The notes beneath the pieces are model-generated. The model had not been told where the DNA came from. It searched no databases and worked only from the letters and a program-made list of their open reading frames with translations. The position numbers and the translations under genes were made by a program. From Monocercomonoides exilis (lineage: Eukaryota > Preaxostyla > Oxymonadida > Polymastigidae): a stretch of 64,000 nt of DNA. The DNA lies in assembly GCA_001643675.2 (NCBI GenBank), contig LSRY02000019.1, positions 1,312,001 to 1,376,000 on the forward strand, given 5' to 3'. This document shows, one piece after another, positions 46,201 through 53,500 of this stretch; position 1 is the stretch's first letter, and each line of letters begins with the position of its first letter.

Positions 46201-46942
46201 ATCGCTGGTTAATGTCGCTTGACTCGTCGTCTCTTGTGTTGCTGTTATCGTTTTGAATGCTGTTGCCTTGCTTAACCACACTTCTTCCGTCTTCTTTCAT
46301 CACGTAGCTGTTTCTTCTGCTCCGAAATTCAACAGCTCCTTGTTCGACATTCACAAGCGTCTTCATCTGTGACAGAAACATGGTTGATGCATCGTTGCGA
46401 AGTGACAGCGTTAAATCAGACTCACTGAGGGCTTTTAAAAACGTTTGATTTAATTCGCAGTTCACTGATTTTGCTCTCATGTACAGTGCACTGCTCTCCT
46501 TCATGTACCCTGCTTTTTCAGTGTTTGTGTTCTCGTCCAACCACCTCAAGCGCGGATTCGTAGCACGGAACATCATTTCTTTTGTATTGGCAAGAAGATA
46601 TTTTGGAAAAGAAAATCTTCTCGGAGTTGATTGATTGATTTCTTGGATAAAAAAGCGAGATATTATAAATTGATTAAACTTTGTAATCCAAGTATTTATT
46701 TCCTGAATAAGTGGCGATCTTGATGTATTTATTGTCTTATTAACAATTGGACGAATTGGTGCAGCTTTTGTATCTGCTTTTCCTTGTGCTCTTTTCCGAG
46801 AATTCTGGTGTATAATGTCAAAAACAGGATCAACTAATGTAACTCCGAATGAAATTGGATATGGCTTGTTTTGGAGATATTGTAGAAATAATAGCGCGGC
46901 TCGCATTAATCCTACTTTGACAGTTACTGATTTGCACTTCAT
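28223..46942 (-). CDS. Giant 6,239-aa protein, single uninterrupted exon, function unknown
   Basis: An ATG at 46942 opens a frame of 18,720 nt ending in TAG at 28223. No known domain is recognised. Residues 1-200 look folded. Most of residues 200-5250 alternate between beta-rich hydrophobic blocks (for example FSVVDVDVVVSSTVVVHDTL; SSLVHFSVSPLFSFRLFVTD) and long linkers of Ser, Asp/Glu or Pro. There are Ser runs near 311 and 1530, and a basic/acidic segment at 2460-2670 with RQRRSARKTRKEALRNRRR. Residues about 5310-6040 are almost only Glu, Arg and Lys, probably a long single alpha helix. The last 200 are Ser-rich. Size and repeated beta blocks recall bridge-like lipid-transfer proteins, but this is a guess. 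A candidate upstream exon exists: TAG at the frame border is preceded by a T/A-rich acceptor-like tract, and RGDIVAN is readable before the Met. Confidence 0.85.
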   Translation of the reverse strand: MKCKSVTVKVGLMRAALLFLQYLQNKPYPISFGVTLVDPVFDIIHQNSRKRAQGKADTKAAPIRPIVNKTINTSRSPLIQEINTWITKFNQFIISRFFIQEINQSTPRRFSFPKYLLANTKEMMFRATNPRLRWLDENTNTEKAGYMKESSALYMRAKSVNCELNQTFLKALSESDLTLSLRNDASTMFLSQMKTLVNVEQGAVEFRSRRNSYVMKEDGRSVVKQGNSIQNDNSNTRDDESSDINQRFDGDDDSAANKGSVPSSLAGQLSSPVLRTSALSQLKASFEAFDSAVIGRLSVKGEPAGSKSSSSSSSSSLQTPDCQFKLSPSVVECQMNAITLVSSDSELTGAASAGSPLSSLQSSLLASPVQSPVRNALSSPTKSSAFSSPMNSYNMPYVSSSPSSASASSSSSSSSPSSSSIPSSTSSSASSTPTGQRKRPGVISSASTAVAQWLENVKAQTSSPTTTAVFLINRIGFVLEGKQEEGEIEVGSYVGDGEGEEGEGGAEEEDGDIQKDPSMSSKHRKSRDSDNDASKEGEMNEGDEDDNSISSDDSDGSENSHFTYDTPSYPPDEHVQTSDDSIFSSDVNVPSSSSSSSSSSSSPFASASASASASSSSSSSSSSSLSPLTSPLVEQMYCSPISLSEKADYLKSLPSVHTYHCEFMLHQFVFLPPSLNRFAAVYPHPLSHTLTRPPHSAAALMNAAHPLHGPTFSSPFSSALPSPTRTMQQQLQQMQALQQSGLSDTALPPTLPFHCLTPYTPNVTDVVLESRTVRETVKWADEDDAAAEQAGQMDGNRKRRADTTGDWDSSDESSDYSTTTTSSFSDSSDEDDSSEEGSLVLNRLDIQSRKRSSSWMKQPAHGRSGFDRLKEKSFHSDEGSFRHSGESAEGDGFGFDAEDEGEDSESASYDPFKLFADPHKYLQPISKVLDDEERRRRFASNVPFGSLQLSSHPFSKRMDAFFAALTRGELRGTLLAVETMSTHVTVIIPSTATKTDKDSDSSSLFHSSPAFGDAFDQPNETGSLKNQVSLAVSTSPLFAQVCLDDYVPLSTSSFTPLSNPFFSLNKFIHLSLSTSSSSSFSSSSDSADSSSSSSSDEDNEDSSSLLSDSAFEYYLSTAQLALLDRVSSFLSSANVECVLRVSSVSLRMIDGTKRADFQFYDEDDENVAPLIPGDDASDGLLETQGEPTIVDVFIPNVIVTTISGDMGFVVDYSEGRGGNGGGGGGGGGRMNSSDDPPGMFRRRNGTSKHWRTNSQEHDVFGRSGEGLQPPVASVSASFSSLFVFAIVDEEQMNLVGREQKMPQATSRAHPIDRGADDDGLGYDDDDDRYVSNAEGALQPSAATVRLPFTSFSVFFSLPSESVSDASEENESDNEALKHLSDVQFSVVDVDVVVSSTVVVHDTLHTLLQVCAVTSDVLDLLTGAVSAVCLLRRQRLEELLAGKMKEQELKMLKQTMDDPLAQINSTFAERQNISLAEEFAPQETKVLRSVKMSLAFLKGVSVSIYPIPGQTFVCTSSSVSGKQSSFSASQAAPPSSSSSSSSSSSSSSSSSSSVSLFSSPFGQSSVATKPQPVESRYVPSSSLSNSSSSSSSELFSKRRPLPPLRFFIPSLHIQHSIIPVISKVDSIVLPQPKASFSYSDASSVPSVVIAHQSFLISTTFSLPHGAYCSASTTQLTLQNLVSRPNPSRPRSLYHHVPILQLSAMECTVSYISSPSQSSNDSINNTTFGLSAAQRALQSKQRSMYSALSVTAVVGTVDLSVSAISVPLCEEWKKQWDRSFDASFLFSRSIVALSLPAPASSASTVFVDLKTDSVQLTMSAHAQPSLALSLASVRAVKCSQATSIALGRLVTKLGKDIFFQTNQINVLSVSSNEYPSQEDRKKGKRKQRELNAKQIATVIRHPFHRYHLSPSTLLPQPLAIASTSLFAHQLSCCLEPVFPSVECERVIVNVCWTELTRTSHLRSNSQTHTPAKERRRSPLGEKSRNNSPSSTPSTSSSRILLHRMSAPQESAASAGEEEEVDKLMSLVVCNVKPFTGSLPIPIIKPSRPKQKSVKKMRKSHSQTSTPGQSPPTSPTVQFFSDSAGDIPSVPTWMQNSLDSYTAATLHPRHSNAAHKGGSVAPPPDPFVSPFEVTDTGSAAGSSSSPASLSAQYSGQNTELSEFDPSLRGLFKRVEMRRRNYRPMKIYLTQSAAGDAVSDEERRGSPFMSPSKLDVDASRQMLDEDDSALNGENEEHGDEEGEELEAAPVFSMQTLSYSSALTSKIEDARAEITPHSMDAHSIISDDLPQIPPSAKSAMLSESHQLESSDLKQVDQSLLEWEEQRNASAHVALPKQNSETSSRCPFVKVDVDAFEVFIPSETDIVRPLSDHLSLLSSFISSLPLASKEHTSPVNKLTSSFIRTLILQEQLTATGFPKQEPIQLFLSVSHFASYLTESEFCTRLRRAYTSRSIIASVSDFVFERKQKEREEQRERLASEMDRKRREEKEIEKERKKRSRERRLARRRLRSESEDEDEEGGMKANSLSDDEDDDDDDDEPSNKRQRRSARKTRKEALRNRRRGFDEESEDDLDNSSSEDSSRSSDSEKSSNFSGSGDEERTNSEEADESVVENVHHPRYDSLRNDWLEKKSTKMIRQKEELDAHKVFISAIEKLEREKSGWNRRMGIVDKTLPTTLAQQGTTAEAAPVEFVRIPLCSFVAHNVSAIAMIHPANTKNESPLQSSSSFASSPSHSPSKIASPPPLPSSPVPSDAALLTPLQSPNISPSRSSFSASVSSQRSQRKQPFIAKAVVPQQLDHYFTSLISLSCTANDISLMYNPFPSTQLFSASSASVSFVFQPDFMIPSLPQPASAKSSSSQLPPGFSQFVSRTNIFSDNSSSKSNELIAPIVLRLVALRASSNSPKFSFAPSDFVRWSTVQQTFCLAFNICPEIQPPPFILDSLPKATATPSQMLLSSLVHFSVSPLFSFRLFVTDFYLGLESGVSRSNVTNKHIYLRTLFKNAKAAAALLPSTTTLVASAVPTSLLVHIKEISFLSVSLNKANPLSDIGKRLPSRNSQRNCCFRSSGSLKSISMVTSTQLVSALHPQIKQMPAVFTATQSATSSTPGSTMSRNQKMPQRPQRASGILSFVSKKGGSSREMLPVNKSALNIPLLTIHYSTFDNSADSNSTRRSLKIACLPPPALPSHSEEALLTERSASADEPFSAASMVEGATPTYHSGTVSPFTRSLCDHPIPAVEVSLPILSFATHLAVDYLVSYLQHSLFVRSQPRQTYSAPPQRSAQRSPQSGSQPFSSSFSRSAPSSPQKSSSLSSPQVQQLPPLTTLTLVTVDLKSFVASVVSRNSHLTGAVFRTVIGATSLYSSTSSSSSLSKGNNDEGDTDEQDDTDEEDRSFLKQTAIDDDVMDETVAARVILSVPSLSVDAMLKKENNSLLSRLTMQLSEMEMSVSDPSLSPQQSQQTQTPAPGVGVGMGVGAGAGLPARFRHSRSASISSARSLRSSALSRSPSMTGLPPAHDAVISSSTTLLPSKEQCTNCTLDSLMLTYRNPDSTLFSTFVRSDGNISQMANEAPLSVDVSTFSFVFSPSTAKSVLSMGLSLAVLGESSIERLNAFFEPPQSQPLASKKFRLRPLSLSDTSSTPEFSLSLNKMATVKFVVDEQYMSSVKPVNNPSIVVSVPPLHIISSQLYMNSFNANSGNMGFGDVEQIGNIVQATMQSDFVVNAFTSTKLWTAKQIVSINGITTMSALTLDAPHRCLAQPKTTFQFHFPSVAVSPDVSVTTCFTLTQHILSAVEEQTTPTAMAFIRAGLPLPAASLPRHLQRLMEKEIGCTLSFASPLSIEQQVDEALRATADRSRLINNTDQTASKRTKLRKSSVSGSIESVRDGENYRGVNASTEEQKMAEDVLIEGEIEARKALLASLLRYKELASIEADMALDAFTAREEAVYVCGCYLKVKSVWPQQQFSEEILTKIKGESDSDSGSDDEDSEDDSQHKKRFAEKQTVAPRVMRGDELKRERESIMVAMMESSILDGCVSRFHVSHRVLEEYVSMITNYLEAKDEDDANNEDRNSLSSTQKSTDADETRSRRSRAPSEVDELASQVGFGEIDDGASIRRLKSLASDSDVSSRFSDVSTIVSLRSIARFGEKVKNTITVVAPSHICTLTAARFTLAQVEFTSTPLPITAKMDKLALSVAWTPSFSAMFSLKTAAIDVRQRPLVSRREEKINPNVSPLNGNEGIQNGQFSFDAAFPNANADGNNSAVLPTKIEIANSLMELFERKVGNLLKTRDNITRSSQIINANDEDSEMREYFSSPSDVNGKATVETEEQMKQKLIELMKEMSFSVMQDIPVTLSQDEPNSLRHVLFAFTFAPYEITNATHAVELLETANHFISAIHHNRIDGASGSSITNQTLRMKRMSSLHPLSFSPYSSPSGSPAKNISFSTLRQQYPQPSTPTTLSRAQSRVQIPSSSPQLQLGARSTDQSLVVPLLDPITLVVSFLFPRRPATFPVPTLKGQELHINTPESPNTNSMPQSPLTPLSPSTSASSAPMFPHSHLASAQIGDDSDENDGFSNFDDDDEDEGKPKKQLIPVVETLRVTISRASITASNVGSEQIAAFLSHLRQIVPAVPDKDMDEELEKMKWMYHAIGAAILREDETKYEMITECMKEIHMDMEVDMLATSEQKQENEDDDEMSLINKFLSFNSSKEDEEEDEALEKDEELWRESEKEREREEKRGLRKHIDPSFHSRMMETYRQIHAQLRKKISSKKKAIRIQNRILFSDVLVRFVESTYSHLAIEEDTQQQSYLKMTGESDGNMEESDPQAQQMGSSSVNPLNSSYGSDNEASDGLREGNEKDNLDNSGKMSFLLSQSLNSNKEFQALRAVYTMHDVPLQIPADSLLFSDVVMTPQQLLYQCEKRISEAVEVLNAQKLTRSIISVADEAKEWVREKRNQIRREKADREAQLREEYRQSIRDKIHAYQEAKTERAQLREARREERKKAREDRLRRAAEDDDLLTVASIPLEIESDSEDEEEEALEKVLSEMDLGFEVIDALKENHIDITAQFDEPTIETAVSIIEQSGKQAKADEEDEEMAALEQAMDPNQFEVFIKSPVLDEASDAFHEVVLQREMEIRNQEAWLSDFVIQEGRETVPFVAVATKLQSAKQAAEAAESNVIAERDIKDESNFLKEESALKDKISLWLTEGASCSGFSSSLTHSRGDSGDWDKTAMKKKTKEEREEERRKSDMMNEIINTKRRFVDLEIDLMKQQRKQLSALLSCEWKPRSYRLMGRGWMQFVRVECADDGRRSSTEWLLLTPQQRDALRLISASTSGNSKENELRAEERKKERERKRLEREKELEVEREREMMEREREEKEREERRLEKQKERERKKKEKEEKRQKVAMDFAKGADDLLRASMSSEGGVFLTMEENGASGEKTERRNESEEQTEIRMFAFEEPIKMDESQDDQMTRKRKGEAEEVPFHSSFESGPIRNIVIHEPVQAKPAQEDISFITQQPARSSDSPNLMKQLREMRQEETKSKEQEKMNESLKGQQSEEEKKKVEKVEQQKEKEAKTSEQKEKEEGANKIMDEKRRAIEERKERERIRQEKYRKRLEEARRREEEKKKEEERKKAEEPGEKEKKRLEDERKREERKHKEEDRRREEEKRRQESAKLEEERKKEEERRKEIDRLKAEVLQRRIEQERFFEEKRRRDEERRKEEERQRKEEEERRAMEEERRRREEEKRREEERRREEEEKRERERILEEQKRKEEEKRRLEEKIRADERERIAAEAVERERKMKEEEEARKKMLEELIKQQRAEEEKQREIERKMEEMVREQMKQEEKEKQLLLLEKERDLALEREKAAKEKQKLIRQKLLMKLTLSAQQSPKQLIGDLDGAEEEGVEDGDGLLLSGDGYEMGSLVAPQLLPQSQLRERERERKWERERQAEAQRQMDLERERERIRFQRMKEEEERERERERIRLEIEKEHEKERIRQELLREEEQKRREREREKIRREVEMEAEREKIRAELERERLVREQIVEEERAKQRERERERMLRLETDASRSVMSDYYRRERSPLSSAVRSADRRLGDEKLRMRGSGILDVAERERGIETSQMRRAVKNDSPSFVRKSPLRTPTSSFLTSPSSLARQSEAAPPSSSSSSSSSSYAPSSFASYPPSYSSSSSSSSSSKLQSSAISSTSPPPSGLSAHSVISTVSPTASRPANYFTSPQSGTPRSFASAKTAASKDPLGRMYPYREV

Positions 46943-47523
46943 GTTTGCAACAATATCGCCTCTCTAATTTTTTTAATGAAACGAAACATGAGAAGATGAA
47001 AGGAAAAATAATATATTTATAAAAACTAATAAAAAGAAAGGCTTTCACGGAACCTTGATAGAAAATGATAAAGAATTGATGGTCGTGTTTTGACATGATG
47101 AAACAGTCAAATTCAGCTCTGGATATTGCTGCCTTATTAAATTGAGTATTGTAGGTAAAAATTGTTTGCTTTTAAGTGAAATATGGCATATATGTTAAAA
47201 TTCATTGAACAGAAAATTAAAACTTGGATACCTCAATTCACGCAAAAAAGAAACTAATGCAGCAAATAAAATTACAATAAGCAACAATATGCTGAAGTGC
47301 AACAGTGTTTGTATTGAAAGCAATGCCATTACTTTCAAGAATAAAACACGAGTGAATGATCCTTTGAAACAAAGATATTTAATGGTTAAAGAAGATCATT
47401 TTCTCCCAAATTAAATTAATCAATTGTTGATTATTTTTTAATAAATTGTGAATAACAGGCCTTATACGAAGAAGATAAATTCATACATATTCTTTTAAGG
47501 ATAATTAATTTTTTATCCTTGAA
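46943..47523. promoter_or_regulatory. Divergent intergenic region between the giant gene and the EF-hand/WD40 gene
   Basis: A 581-bp AT-rich spacer separates two start codons pointing away from each other, so both promoters must lie here. No defined element is recognised. It might also hold a short upstream exon of the giant gene near 47050-47100. Confidence 0.5.
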
Positions 47524-50500
47524 ATGAGAATTGTGGATTACATAGGTTTTGATGGTCTGTTGAAAGTTCGCGATTTTTTTTATTCCGGAAATTCTGAGAC
47601 TGAAGAGTTGACTGAGCAAGAGGTTTGATTATGAAAAATTATATCATAGCATATTTTATCGTTTTCATGGGATTTTCAGTTTCTTGAAGCGTTTAAAGAA
47701 GTGCTTAAAAATGATTATCCAAGTGATGATGTTTTCAAAACAATGTTTCATAAAATTGATTTTGAATGTAGAGGAAAAGGTAATTTATTGCGCATTGCTT
47801 TGTTTTAAAAGCTCTTTCATATTTTTAAAAAATCAGTATCATGGTCAGATTTTAGTAATTCATTTCTACAAGAATTTGAAGATTCTGTCGTAAAGGATGA
47901 AACAGTGTGCCCTTGCCTTATTTTTATTGTTTTATATTGCTTTTTTAGGGTCATGGTAATTTGTATCGTCTGATAGAACCAATGAACAGCGCAGAAGGAG
48001 AACGCCACTCCGTTCACAGAGATTCAATTACCACTATTCTGTTTCATCCACAATTAAACGCATTTATCTCAGCAGGGTATTTAAATTCTATTTATAAATT
48101 TTTCATTATTTTTCATGCTTTTTATTTTCTTTTGAAACATACAGCAAAGATGGGCAGATTATTCTATGGGATGAGGCTGTGAATGGGATGATACTTAACA
48201 AGGCAAATCACACTGATGCCGTAAAGAAGTTTGCATTTGGCGGAGGAAAGTCAATAATAGCAGAAGGGGGAGAAGCAGAGAAAAGTTCTGGATTAAAAGA
48301 AATTGAAGTATTTGGACAAACCTTTCTGATGGAAAAGACAAAGAATGGAACAGAAATCAGAGAAAGAAGGCAAAGCGACATTTCAGCGACAGCAGAAGGG
48401 AAAGATCCTTCGTCTCGCAGCGTATCCTCCATTTCAGGCAAACAGACAAGCAAAGCACTTTCTTCTTCCCCACTCTCAAACACGTCTGATAAAAAAGAGT
48501 CTAAACAAGGAAAAGATGTTAACTTAGTGACAACAGCGTCTGGTCTGTTCAGCGTGTCTGTTGCATCCTCAAGAGAGATCTCAAACGCACTCGCAATGAA
48601 GTCGAGGAGCATCGCTGTAACGCAGTTCAAAGAAACACCACACACCCTCCGCTCGCCTCCGCCGAAGTTTTTTCCTGCTGGTGAGTGCAACTCTGTCTCT
48701 TTGACAAAAGAACTGTTTTCGAGGCAGCATTTGATGCCTGAAAAGAACAAACCAGAATCTTTCAAGGCTGCTCTTTCTGCTCTTTCTTCATCTTCTTCGT
48801 CTTCTTCTTCCTCCTCCTCCTCTTCTTCTTCTTCTCTATCTTCATCGCCTTCAGCAGCTAAATCCACAACTGTTCAAAGAAGCATTGATTTTGCTCCTGT
48901 ATCATTTTCCTCTTCAGCAGTTACTCCTCGTCAGCCAATGAATTCATTGCTTTCCATTTCGTCTCAACAACTTACTTCTCCGTCTACCTCTTCAAACGCT
49001 CTTTCTCCATTGTCTTCTTCGTCATTACTGTCATCTTCACCATCCAATCAGATTCAACAGCTTCCTTCTAATACAACAAATACAATCAACACATTTGGCA
49101 CAATCGCTTCATCTCCTCTTCAGTCTCGTCCAAGCTCATCCATCGCGCACAGCACCAGCAGCCTCTCCATCTCCATCCCTCCACTCACCATCAACAATGA
49201 GCCAGGCAATCGCACACCCACAAAGTACCCTCGGCCAAGCACAGAAAGAGAAAAGAAGAGGCAGCACGTGGCGATGCTGTTGCAGAAAGCAAAAGAAACT
49301 CCGAAGCCGCCCAGCAACTTCTTCAGAGACGAGGCAGCGCACATTCCGAAGGGGATCATCAGAGCGAAGGCTGAAGAAGACACTGCCTGCACCATCAACC
49401 GCGCAATGCAGGAGTGCGAGCGGAGGTTTGCGTACCGACTGGGAAGGCAGCAGGACCGAGAAGAGAGTCTCAACAAAGCGCTTCTCAATCGAAAAGGGGT
49501 CGGCATGTCGAGTGGGGTTGTGCCTGGGATGAAGACGGCGGGGGACCTGGTGATTTCTGTGGTATCGATGTGCATCTTTCCTGACTGTGGGTGGATTGCC
49601 GCACTCGGCAGCGACCGCCGCATCGTGTTCTACGAGCCCACCCAACTGCGTCCGAAGGGCCAATTGTTCGGCCTGAGAGGGCTGAGTCTGTGTGTAGGGG
49701 CAGTTGGAGCGTCGCAGACAATTGCGAAGAGGGAGCTGCTGCTGGTTGGCCGAGACGACGGGGTGCTCGACGTGTTTGCAGTGAACGAGGCGATGCTGCG
49801 GGCGTCGAATGATCTTAGCACAGAAAGCGGAGAGAAGGCGCTTCAGAAGATTGCAGCGCCAAGTAACGCTGCAAAGAAATCTGCAGATGAAGGGGACGAC
49901 CTCCTGGCGATCCCAATCAACACGATGGTCGCGACAGACCTGAGCAGACTGCGCAGAATGGCATCGGCCTCAAAAAGGAGCAAAGAGTCTTCGACACTTC
50001 AGAGCGACTTTGGCACTGCGTTCTCTTCTCCTACTCCTTCTGGTTCTGCCTCTGGTTCAATCTCAGCTTCATCAACTTCCTTTTCCACACGCGAAAACGA
50101 GCAGAATCTTCGACTGCCTTCGCTTTCGCTGACTTCCTCTGCCACTTCGCTGTTGAACTTATCTCCGTCGCAGATTGAAATGCCTGTGTCGTTTGGGCAA
50201 TCTGAAACAAGCCATTCTTTGACAGGGCAGGTTCATCTACCTCCGGGAGCGCCTATTTCTCCGGCATTCACACCATCACCTCGCCGTTCTGCTTCTTCCT
50301 CTTCCACTTCTGCTTCCGCTTCCGTTTCTTCTTCCTCTTCATCTTACACTTCTACATCCAACTTATCAACATTATCAAGTGCATCATCACCTTCCACTTC
50401 ACTTTTTTCCTCTTCAGCCGCACTCGTTTCACCTATCTGCACTTCATATCAGTCACAACAAGCTCCTTCCATTCTCTCTCCTGTCACCAGCATAGACATC

Positions 50501-53500
50501 CGGCGGCTTTCTCCGCCAAAGCTCCCCTCTTCTTCTGAATCGAATCTGCAAACAAATCGCTTTCAGTCTCAATTGCAGACTGCAAATGCTGCTGATTCTG
50601 CTTCTGCTATTTCTTCTCGTCCTCAGTCGGCTGCCCTGTCTTTGTCCGCTACTCGTTTCACTTCAAGAGATCGCTTTGGCCAAACACAAAATGCAGAAAT
50701 GGAAGCATCCGACGGAACTCTTCTATCAACCAGCAGAGGCAAAGGTAGTGCAGCCAATCGCACTTTTTATTCTCCTCGCTCGCTGGAAAAAGAAGGAGCA
50801 TTCACAAAATCGAGCAATGATTCCATGCTGATGATGGATCAGAACGGAGTCAGCGACGAAGAAGCAGTGTCGCTCTGGATGAAGCGCCACTTGAGAAAGA
50901 AGAAGAAGAAGAAGGCAGCACAAAATGAGCCAAATGTGGTGGAGAGGCTGATGATGTTCTCGAAGCCACAGACAGGAGCAACAACGCCCATTGAGCGGAA
51001 TTCATCGAGAGCGAGCAGCAGAGTGCAGACGCGACCTTCTTCTTCGACGGGCACTTCCAAAGTGACTGTGAAGAATGAAGACAAGCCAGGCGATGAGAAC
51101 GGGGCAGGAAAGAAAGGAAGCGAGGAAGAGGAGCGACTGTTGATGGAGATGAAGATAAGTGAGCTGTCAGAGACAGAGTCAGATGCCGAGGAGGACGAAG
51201 ACTTTGATGAGATGCTTGTTCGACAGAACGAGGTGCACTGGTGGTGCAAAGTGCATTCGTCGCACATCACCACGCTGCAATACTTGGATGAGCTGGGCGG
51301 TGTTGTGAGCGGAGGAATGGACAGCCTGATCAAAATCTTTGACTGTGTGCGGGTGAGAGAGAAGTGCGTACTGCGGGGGCATCAAATGGGAGTGCGGTGT
51401 ATAACGTACTCTTCGCAGCAGAAGATCCTGGTGAGTGGAGGGTTGGACTACAACGTGTGTGTGTGGGATCCGTTTGGGCAGAAGCTGATTGCATCGATGA
51501 AAGGGCACACCTCCACCATCAACTCAGTCATTGTTGACCATTCAACAGGGTTTATCTTATCTGCAGCAGACGACGGAACCATACGCGTGTGGGACTCGCA
51601 GAACTGCGCTCCGCTTCAGTGTGTGTCTGGCTTTGACACAGCCACTTTCTATCCGTTTTCGCGCCTGCTGTACAGCTCTGCTGCTGGTGGGGTCGTTGTG
51701 GGCTCGCGGAGGCTGGCCTTGTGGAAGTCTAACTCGAAGAGAGGAGAAGCAGTTGTCACACCACAAAGCGATGTGTTTGCTGTGCTGTTTAACGAAGAGT
51801 TCGACCAGCTGATCAGCATCGACCTGTCAAATACAGTGTGTGTGTGGTGTGCGTCGAATGCGAGGCATCTGCTGTCATTTCAATGTACTCAGAGTGGAAG
51901 CAGCATCAACTGCGCCACACTCGATTCAACAGGAAGACGTCTAATAACTGGCTGTGTGGACGGGTCGTTGCAAATCTGGGACTTTAACAGAGGCGTTCTT
52001 ATTCGCAGCTTCCCGCCCAAAATGAGCAAAGCACCTGCAGAAGGTACCAAAAGAAAGGAGGAAGAGAAAGATGCACATGGCGCGAGCAGTGATGATTCAG
52101 GCAGCAACGCGGAAGAAAACGAAGAGAAGACAGAGGAGGAAGAAATGAACGAAAGGCTGGGCATTCTGAAGCACGAAGACGACGACTTGATTGATGTGCC
52201 GAACTCCATCAACAGAGTGCTCTACTGCTCAACACCCAGCGCGCCAAAGCTGATTGTGATTTGTGGCTCAGGAAAGATGATCAGGACGCTGGAGGAGTTT
52301 CCCAAAGACGGCGGAGACATCAACGAAAGGATGATCCACACGTGGAACATGAACAGGCACGGTGAGAACATCCTCACCGCTGCCTTTGAAGCACCCCACA
52401 CTCTTGTCGCAGCTGGTGACGATGGCTCTCTTGTTGCGTGGAATCTGCAGACAGGAATGGAATTGATGACACTGAAGCCGTCGCTCAGCAGACTCAATTC
52501 GGTCAACCGTCAAGCAAAGGGAGCATCCAACACATTGGGTGCGTCTTCATCGCGCGAGTCGCTTCATTCTCCGCCTCCAGTTGCTGTCAACAGATCGACA
52601 AGAACACCCACGCTATTCCAGCACTCCTCATCCACTGTCTCTACATCACATGCACAATCAACTCCTAAAATAACCTTTGATCTCCAATCCTCGTATTCAA
52701 AGAAGCAAAATGCAGAGCCGGTTGTTGGTGCGCCAATTGATGGTGAAGAAGGAACAATGGGGCAGTGCATGTTTCTGCCTGGACATCCAGGCATTGTGAT
52801 TACACATGGCGTGGACGGATATCTGCGTTTGTGGAGTGTGGAATTTGGGCACATTCTTGTTTCTGTGCAGACTCGACAGAACACAGCAATATGTGTGATT
52901 GACAAGACGGGGACTTACCTCTGCCTGGCCTGCTCTGATGGTTCTGTACAAATATACAAGCTGTCAATTCTGATGGCATTCGCCTCAGTCACATTGGAGC
53001 TGCTGCAGAAGAAGAAGAAGCAGCTTCGCCGGATAAAAGACGCTTCAGCAATTAATTTACCCACGCTGACATTGTCTCCAACCTCTCGAAACATCACCCC
53101 GCCAACAGCATCTCCGACAGGCGTTCATCCTTTCCTTCAGTCTCCGCCTGCTTCTCCTGGGCAGCATTCAGCAATGTCATCTCCTCTTTTAGGCTTCCAC
53201 TCCCCTCAGCCTTCGACTATTATGACGAACAGAACAGAGAATCGCTCTGACGACACAGGCCAAGAAGAATCGAGAGACGAGCTTTTCAGACAAGACTCTG
53301 ATTCCTCGTTGGAGTTGCTGCCCACTCCACGAAATGGCAATGAGGCAAACAACCAGCTTCCATTTCAATTTTCTCAGTCGCCGTTCATCAGACAACGCCC
53401 ATCAACACCTGTTTATCCATCTCTAGTGACTTCACCGCGCCATCAGCAGCCAGCCGATCAGTCAACCAGTTCTACAACTCCACCATTTGGAACTCCGCTT

